From assembly GCA_005773145.1 (NCBI GenBank), contig SXHS01000174.1:1-10921 (forward strand): a stretch of 10,921 nucleotides of DNA, written 5' to 3'. Positions 6,530 through 10,921 of the stretch are shown in pieces. The notes beneath the pieces are model-generated. The model was not told where the DNA came from, ran no database searches, and saw only the letters and a list, made by a program, of their open reading frames with translations. Source of the DNA: Planctomycetaceae bacterium. GTDB lineage: Bacteria > Planctomycetota > Planctomycetia > Pirellulales > Pirellulaceae. The translations under genes were made by a program, and so were the position numbers. Within the stretch, counting starts at the first letter, position 1; every line of letters begins with the position of its first letter.

Positions 6530-7084
6530 CTACCCAATGGGCACCCCCAGGTCACGCACGGTCAGCAGGGTGCGCAACGTGATACCGCGGCGGGCAAAGG
6601 CCTCGGCACCCCCTTCCAGGCGATCCACCACTCCAATCACCCCCTCGACTCGTAATCCAAAGGCTTCGGCGTGTTCGATGGCCTGCAGCGCGCTACCACC
6701 GGTGGTGACCACATCCTCGACCATGATCACGCGATCGCCCGGTCTTACGGGGCCTTCGACCACACGCCCTGTACCGTGTCCTTTAGACTCTTTACGTACA
6801 ATAAATCCGCGCAACGCACGGCCGTTGACACTCGCCACCGTGATCACGGCGGCGGTCACAGGATCAGCGCCGATGGCCATGCCTCCCACGGCGTCGGGTA
6901 GCGGGTCTCCCAGCAACTGCAGAATCCCCGCCCCAATCCAACGCGCACCATCGCCGTTGAGCGTGACCTTGCGGCAATCCAGGTAATAGCTGGCGAGCTT
7001 GCCGGAGGCCAATACAAATTCGCCGTATTGCAAAGCGTCCCGTTGAATCAGCGCAATGAGCGCGTCGCGATCATATTCGACCAT
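6530..7084 (-). CDS. pyrE: Orotate phosphoribosyltransferase
   Basis: This 184-residue enzyme transfers orotate onto PRPP to make OMP, the fifth step of de novo UMP synthesis in the cytoplasm. The PRPP-binding motif VIMVEDVVTTGGSAL is at 119-133 with the two acidic residues E123-D124. The flexible catalytic loop RKESKGHGT is at 97-105. The orotate-side segment FVLASGKLASYYLDCRK is at 23-39. Length is close to that of the compact bacterial form. The start is ATG 7084 with GGGGGA five bases upstream. It lies 69 bases after the stop of the LysM gene and 66 bases before the nuclease-like gene, all on the same strand. I saw no strong promoter in the upstream gap, so co-transcription with the LysM gene is likely. 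No other pyrimidine genes are in view. Confidence 0.96.
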   Translation of the reverse strand: MVEYDRDALIALIQRDALQYGEFVLASGKLASYYLDCRKVTLNGDGARWIGAGILQLLGDPLPDAVGGMAIGADPVTAAVITVASVNGRALRGFIVRKESKGHGTGRVVEGPVRPGDRVIMVEDVVTTGGSALQAIEHAEAFGLRVEGVIGVVDRLEGGAEAFARRGITLRTLLTVRDLGVPIG

Positions 7085-7153
7085 ACCGTCCCCCTGAATC
7101 CGAATCGACTGAAAGTCCTAACGCAGGCCATGCGCACCATCTGCCGCGCGAGG

Positions 7154-8395
7154 TCAACGCAGTATGGTCAAGGTCGAACCGACCGACAAGATCGTATACA
7201 AATCGTCGGCATCTTGAGGTCGCAGGGCGATGTAGCCACGCGGGTCGCACTCCGGGCACCCGCTGCCAAGGCCATGCAACGCACACTGCACTTGGGTCGC
7301 TCCCTCGGGAACGAGCCCGATCCAATGCAGCCCCCACGGATTCTGCGGATCACCAGGAGGCAACAACTGGCCCGTTTGGGGGTCCTGATAGGGTGGTTGT
7401 TCGCGTTTGTCCGACACCAACCAAGTCCCCTCCTGGTCGGGGACCTGGTTGCTGACCGATGCGTTGAAACGTCCCGCGTAATAGCGATTCAGATACAACG
7501 TCAACTCGCCAGTCGCGTGACGCAATTGCGCCTGAAAGGGTCCTCGGATCACCTTGAGCTGCTCACCCGCCATCAAGCTATAAGGGGACGTGAGCCGATT
7601 GATGCGGGCGAGCACCATGGGGGGCACATCGTACCGCGTCGCAACTTGGTCCAGGGTCTCTCCGGGCTGTACCTGGTAAGCAGGCTCGAGAAGATGCTCA
7701 CGAGAATAGATCACGGAGCCGGCCAATTGGTCCAGGAGTGGTTGAATTTGGGATTTCTCGGCATCGGGGACTGCAGGGTCCGCGTGATAGACCGACAGGA
7801 CGAATAGCGCTTCCGCCAGTTCACCGGCAGCCAGTTTGTTTTCCGCCGAAGACCGTACCATCTCCAGGGACAACGGGGGCGTGGCGGCCGGATCGGCGAT
7901 CGGGGTCGCATCTGCAATCGGAGGTGTGTGATCACTTGCCTGCGCAGCGACTTGGCCAGCAGGTTCAGCGTAACTCGACGCGACCTCGCTTGGGATCTCT
8001 TCCACTGGCGTGAGTGGTTGCGGTGCCTGAGGCTCCGCCTGTGTCACGTCTTGCCCTTCGGCCGCGGGAGGTGTTATGTCCGTCGGGGGCCACGGGGTAG
8101 ACGCAACGGCCGTCGCCTGTTGAACATCTGATGACTCTGGCTGGATTGCGGTCGATGATGGAGTCGTTGCCAACTGCACGTCAACGGAGACCGTTTCGGC
8201 AGCTGGGAGAGCGGCCTCGTTATTCCAGGTCACCTGGGGTCCATCGGCCGGTACGGCCCATGGGTCCGCGCCGCCAGCCCCGACTGGTTCCCCGAAGGGA
8301 TCACCGATATCCAGGGGTTGATTCAACACGATATGCGCGCCGTACCCCACGCCCATGAACACCACGGCCAAGATGAACGATTTAATGGTTCTCAA
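7154..8395 (-). CDS. Membrane-anchored LysM protein with YkuD-like (L,D-transpeptidase) domain lacking the catalytic Cys
   Basis: With a TTG start at 8395 the protein has 413 residues. Order: short basic start and hydrophobic anchor (residues 3-24, TIKSFILAVVFMGVGYGAH), a Pro/Ala/Thr-rich linker (about 25-175), a helical segment (about 176-235), LysM (about 240-283, YQVQPGETLDQVATRY...LKVI) and a YkuD-like domain (about 287-412). In YkuD enzymes a His in HG and the Cys of S-x-GC-x-R cross-link peptidoglycan. Here ALHG keeps the His (H374), but the later motif reads PRGYIAL: Tyr replaces Cys, Ala replaces Arg and Pro replaces Ser. A CPEC pair lies just before it. The protein may bind the wall without transpeptidation. 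TTG 8395 is chosen because GGGAG lies eight bases upstream. An in-frame GTG at 8458 would add 21 residues but has no ribosome site and is only about eight bases from the predicted transcription start. The gene probably heads a unit with pyrE. Confidence 0.85.
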   Translation of the reverse strand: MRTIKSFILAVVFMGVGYGAHIVLNQPLDIGDPFGEPVGAGGADPWAVPADGPQVTWNNEAALPAAETVSVDVQLATTPSSTAIQPESSDVQQATAVASTPWPPTDITPPAAEGQDVTQAEPQAPQPLTPVEEIPSEVASSYAEPAGQVAAQASDHTPPIADATPIADPAATPPLSLEMVRSSAENKLAAGELAEALFVLSVYHADPAVPDAEKSQIQPLLDQLAGSVIYSREHLLEPAYQVQPGETLDQVATRYDVPPMVLARINRLTSPYSLMAGEQLKVIRGPFQAQLRHATGELTLYLNRYYAGRFNASVSNQVPDQEGTWLVSDKREQPPYQDPQTGQLLPPGDPQNPWGLHWIGLVPEGATQVQCALHGLGSGCPECDPRGYIALRPQDADDLYTILSVGSTLTILR

Positions 8396-8403
8396 CTTCT
8401 CAT

Positions 8404-8408
8404 CTCCC
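8404..8408 (-). promoter_or_regulatory. Ribosome binding site that decides the LysM gene start
   Basis: GGGAG on the minus strand lies eight bases before TTG 8395. It is the only well-placed Shine-Dalgarno near this gene's possible starts and favours TTG 8395 over GTG 8458. Confidence 0.5.
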
Positions 8409-8472
8409 GCGCCGTCAGTACTCGACGCACGTGCGTTAAATCCTCCGTCAGGACGCACCCTGCGCGGCGGGG

Positions 8473-8501
8473 ATGGTAGTCCATTGCGCGTCGGTTGGCA
8501 A
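8473..8501 (-). promoter_or_regulatory. Sigma70-like promoter of the LysM-pyrE unit
   Basis: On the minus strand TTGCCA (8501-8496, 5 of 6 to consensus) and TACCAT (8478-8473, 4 of 6) are separated by exactly 17 bases. Transcription would begin near 8466, giving a leader of about 70 bases to TTG 8395. Confidence 0.5.
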
Positions 8502-8510
8502 GAGAAACCT

Positions 8511-8631
8511 GCGCTGACGCCAACTTGCTAGCAACCAAGGCGGTCTCGCCCCTTGATGCAACGCCGTCACGGATTTTTTGTCGGGCTGCTCATGTGGGGG
8601 CGATTTCCGTCGTAACCCGAAGCGTCAGCGC
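8511..8631. repeat. Probable remnant of a dispersed 'NPKRQR'-type inverted-repeat element
   Basis: GCGCTGACGC (8511-8520) and GCGTCAGCGC (8622-8631) are a perfect 10-bp inverted repeat about 100 bases apart. The right arm lies in CGTAACCCGAAGCGTCAGCG (8611-8630), which in one frame translates to RNPKRQR, a phrase I recall from many spurious short proteins in planctomycete genomes. The left arm lacks the outer AACCCGAA part, so this copy looks decayed. There is no transposase. Confidence 0.45.
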
Positions 8632-8807
8632 CTCATGATCATTGCGTTTCCAGGCGGAGGCTATGACCGAGTAAACCCCCATTTTTTGGCGAAAAGTCCT
8701 TCACAGCGTTGCCCGTTGGGGCAGATCGGACGTGAGGAGACCGCATCCAGGGGTTACGCTGCGCTCCACCTCGTGGCTGACTTGTGTGGTACAACAAGCC
8801 TTGCTGG

Positions 8808-10166
8808 TCAGGGATTCCTTGCCTGACGCAAGACGTGGCGAATCGCTTGCAGTCGGGTCGCCAGCTCGGCCTCGAAACCGCGGCTGGTTGGGCGATAGAA
8901 TTCGCGATCGGTGCCCAAGTAGTCCTGCGAGACAACGCCGTCCGCCGCATCATGCGCGTACTGATAGCCATCGCCGTGCCCGAGTTGCTGGGCCCCCGGA
9001 TAGTGGCGATCGCGTAGGTGCATCGGGACCGGGAGTAACCGGCCGCTGCGAATTTCCTCGCGTGCCTCGCCGATGGCCACGGTGGCGGCATTCGACTTGG
9101 GCGCGCAGGCCAGGTAAGTTACTCCTTGTGCCAGAGCCAACTGGCATTCAGGCAGGCCCACAAATTCGCAGGCTTGCATGACGGCCACGGCCAGCGGCAG
9201 CGCCTGCGGATCAGCGTTGCCGATATCTTCGCTCGCCAAGATGACCAAACGACGCGTCAGGAAGCGGACATCTTCGCCGGCCTCAAGCATCCGGGCCAGC
9301 CAATAGATACCGGCATCCGGGTCACTGCCGCGAATGCTCTTAATCAGCGCACTCGCCGCGTCGTAGTGGGAATCACCGGCGGCGTCATATTCCATCGCCT
9401 TGCGCTGCACCGATTCCGCGGCAAGTTCGCGCGTCAGGTGTACCGGACGCGATTTTTGCGAGAGCACGGCAACTTCGAGTGCGGTGAGCGCCCGTCGCGC
9501 GTCGCCATCACAAACCTGCGCGAAGAATTCGATCGCGTCCGGGTCGGCCTTTACCTCGTAGGCCCCCAGCCCGTCCACCGGATCGCGGATGGCACGGCGC
9601 AATAATTCCGCGATCTGTTCCGCATCCAGGGGCTGAAACTCGAACACCTGACTGCGGCTAATCAGGGCACTATTCACCGCGAAGAACGGATTCGCGGTAG
9701 TCGCCCCGACCAAGATCACAGTTCCTTCCTCGACATCGTGCAATAACACATCCTGCTGTGCGCGATTGAATCGATGGATCTCGTCGACAAACAACAACGT
9801 ACGTCGACCATTGCTCAAAAGTTCATCACGAGACTGGTCCAAACAGTCACGCACCTCCTTGACGTTACTGGTCACCGCACTCAACTGGCAGAACCGGCTT
9901 TGACTCGCCGTGGCCAACAACTGGGCCAATGTCGTTTTACCCGTGCCCGGCGGTCCATAGAAGATGACGGAACCGAGCCGATCGGCGTCCATCAGCCGTC
10001 GCAGCAATTTTCCGGGGCCTAGAAAATGTTGCTGGCCCAAAAAGGCGTCCAGATTTTTCGGGCGCATGCGTGCCGCCAGCGGCCGGGCTTGCTGCTGGAA
10101 CTGCTTTTCCAGATCAGCAAACAGCGATCGCGATTCGCCAGCGGCGGGACGCTTTCCTCCGGTCAT
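8808..10166 (-). CDS. rarA: Replication-associated recombination protein RarA (MgsA), AAA+ ATPase
   Basis: This 452-residue AAA+ ATPase belongs to the RarA/MgsA/WRNIP1 family, which acts at stalled replication forks with SSB and is related to clamp-loader subunits. Motifs: LAARMRPKNLDAFLGQQHFLG (30-50), the family's N-terminal signature; Walker A GPPGTGKT (71-78); Walker B LLFVDE (124-129); sensor 1 GATTANP (154-160); and SR with a likely arginine finger at R171. The C-terminal MgsA-type tetramerisation region starts near HYDAASALIKSIRGSDPDAG and includes RRLVILASEDIGNADP. The open frame extends upstream to 10421, but those 85 residues have no family similarity and run antisense to the divergent membrane-protein gene. 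I therefore take ATG 10166, which gives the usual family length. The ribosome site is weak (GAG about ten bases upstream). It is divergent from the membrane-protein gene with a 115-base gap. Confidence 0.95.
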   Translation of the reverse strand: MTGGKRPAAGESRSLFADLEKQFQQQARPLAARMRPKNLDAFLGQQHFLGPGKLLRRLMDADRLGSVIFYGPPGTGKTTLAQLLATASQSRFCQLSAVTSNVKEVRDCLDQSRDELLSNGRRTLLFVDEIHRFNRAQQDVLLHDVEEGTVILVGATTANPFFAVNSALISRSQVFEFQPLDAEQIAELLRRAIRDPVDGLGAYEVKADPDAIEFFAQVCDGDARRALTALEVAVLSQKSRPVHLTRELAAESVQRKAMEYDAAGDSHYDAASALIKSIRGSDPDAGIYWLARMLEAGEDVRFLTRRLVILASEDIGNADPQALPLAVAVMQACEFVGLPECQLALAQGVTYLACAPKSNAATVAIGEAREEIRSGRLLPVPMHLRDRHYPGAQQLGHGDGYQYAHDAADGVVSQDYLGTDREFYRPTSRGFEAELATRLQAIRHVLRQARNP

Positions 10167-10238
10167 CGCGGCAATCTCGGCGTGAGTGGCATCGTAAACG
10201 TATCGCGTGGCACACTTGGTAAAGGATAGCGGACGGAG

Positions 10239-10253
10239 GCCCCATTGTGGGGC
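10239..10253. other. GC-rich palindrome between rarA and the membrane-protein gene
   Basis: GCCCCA-TTG-TGGGGC is a perfect 6-bp stem with a three-base loop, in the 115-base divergent region. Its stem resembles the one in the pepF leader (GCCCC and GGGGC arms). It could be an operator or a leader structure of the plus-strand gene. Confidence 0.35.
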
Positions 10254-10281
10254 ATCTGGAACGGACAGTATCCTGGTTCCC

Positions 10282-10921
10282 ATGTTCATGTTCATTTCTA
10301 TTCCGAAAGAGGTGCTGTTGACGTGTTTGACGTGGGTGGTGGTATTCATTCCGGCCAGCACCCTCTTGTACCTGGTGCTGTGGCCGGTGCGCATGGCCGA
10401 ATTGCAGCGACAGCGACCCACACAGTTTCATGTCGCGGACACAATTTGGCTGATCGTCTGGATGCAGATCGCGCTAGCCGGCACCAAGACCTACGTGCCG
10501 GAACTCCAGTATAAGTGGGTACACGATCTGGCCGTGGGATTCTCGGCGTGCGCCGTCCCGGTTGCCTGGTGGGGATGCATCCGCACCTTGTCACGTGCCG
10601 GCGTTCATTCAGCGGTACGTCGGGTTGCGTTTCTGGCCGTGATTGTGCCGGCCACGTGGCTTGCCGCCTTGGGTTGCGGTTTCGCGCTAGCCGATGCAGT
10701 CGGCCTGTTGGACCTTGGGGGAGAGAACCGTGAATGGCCGGAACACAGCGAAATTCCGAGTCGTGTGCCACGAATCCTGCTGACCGTAATCTTGGCGCCA
10801 GCCACCGTCTGGGCCCTGCGCCGATTGACGCTATGGGCGCTCGAGGAGCCCACTGGCAATGGGACCGCTCCTGCAGCTACGACCGCAGAGCCGCTCGGCC
10901 ACCGTAACCAGGCCTCGGACG
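10282..10921 (+). CDS. Multi-pass membrane protein of unknown function (cut by window edge)
   Basis: The frame opens at ATG 10282 and stays open to the last base, giving 213 visible residues and no stop. I do not recognise the family. Five hydrophobic segments can be seen at about residues 11-34, 51-67, 82-100, 112-137 and 164-187, rich in Trp, Val, Leu and Ala, with basic residues (R37, R43, R45, R101, R113-R114, R180-R181) flanking them, so it is very likely an inner-membrane protein. From about residue 190 it turns into a hydrophilic Ala/Thr/Gly/Pro-rich tail. ATG 10288 (residue 3) is an equally possible start; no strong Shine-Dalgarno precedes either. It is divergent from rarA. The absence of stops over 640 bases, together with regular membrane segments, supports a real gene. 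Its function, and whether it has a soluble C-terminal domain beyond the edge, cannot be told. Confidence 0.75.
   Translation, partial: MFMFISIPKEVLLTCLTWVVVFIPASTLLYLVLWPVRMAELQRQRPTQFHVADTIWLIVWMQIALAGTKTYVPELQYKWVHDLAVGFSACAVPVAWWGCIRTLSRAGVHSAVRRVAFLAVIVPATWLAALGCGFALADAVGLLDLGGENREWPEHSEIPSRVPRILLTVILAPATVWALRRLTLWALEEPTGNGTAPAATTAEPLGHRNQASD

Larger units (their letters stand above)
8459..8807. other. Gene-free region between rarA and the LysM gene
   Basis: This 349-base stretch has no convincing gene. It holds the LysM-gene promoter (8473-8501), a likely dispersed-repeat remnant (8511-8631), an 8-bp palindrome ATGATCAT (8634-8641), T runs at 8574-8579 and 8680-8685, and a second stretch (about 8700-8780) that also looks like non-coding repeat sequence. 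No clear rarA terminator with a stem and T run was found. Confidence 0.6.

Noticed and set aside
7028..7807. 259-codon plus-strand open frame
   Set aside because: It runs antisense to the start of pyrE and the YkuD/LysM region, both clearly coding. There is no family similarity.
8578..8826. 82-codon plus-strand frame containing RRNPKRQR
   Set aside because: The phrase is the translated signature of a dispersed repeat, not a conserved protein. The frame also runs into the antisense end of rarA.
10167..10421. N-terminal extension of rarA by 85 residues
   Set aside because: The extension has no RarA similarity, overlaps the divergent membrane-protein gene antisense, and gives a protein longer than the family norm.

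Overview
The window looks like a core-chromosome stretch from a planctomycete, probably Pirellulales-like. The reasons are the roughly 60% GC by eye, weak or absent Shine-Dalgarno sequences on several genes, GTG and TTG starts, a LysM/YkuD-like envelope protein with a long Pro/Ala linker, a conserved nuclease-like protein that I associate with planctomycetes, and an intergenic remnant encoding 'NPKRQR', a repeat signature I recall from planctomycete genomes. The taxonomic call is inference, not proof.

Layout. Positions 1-2708 look like a lysine / 2-oxoadipate catabolism locus. A minus-strand operon of a class III aminotransferase followed by an aldehyde dehydrogenase (cut by the left edge, ALDH7/AmaB-like) is divergent from a DUF1338 gene of the HglS type (2-oxoadipate to D-2-hydroxyglutarate). 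The 129-base region between them holds a good sigma70-like promoter for the operon and a perfect 7-bp inverted repeat straddling its -10 box. Next comes a minus-strand oligoendopeptidase F gene, convergent with the DUF1338 gene and ending 11 bases from it. A gene-free region of about 375 bases follows, with tandem repeats and a hairpin, and then a plus-strand NRDE-family gene.

Positions 5717-8395 read as a minus-strand unit: an anchored LysM protein with a YkuD-like domain that has lost its catalytic cysteine, then pyrE, then a 248-residue protein with a PD-(D/E)XK-like N-terminus and a winged-helix-like C-terminus. The last gene overlaps the NRDE gene tail to tail by 79 bases. A recognisable -35/-10 pair sits upstream of the LysM gene.

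Positions 8459-8807 carry no gene but hold a probable remnant of a dispersed repeat. rarA (mgsA) follows on the minus strand. Divergent from it is a plus-strand gene for a five-helix membrane protein of unknown function that runs off the right edge.

The three leftmost genes fit one route: lysine epsilon-deamination to 2-aminoadipate semialdehyde, oxidation to 2-aminoadipate, and later 2-oxoadipate to 2-hydroxyglutarate. The 2-aminoadipate aminotransferase step is not in view. I saw no mobile element with a transposase, CRISPR array, tRNA or rRNA. The most unusual items are the cysteine-less YkuD-like domain and the variant PD-(D/E)XK protein.
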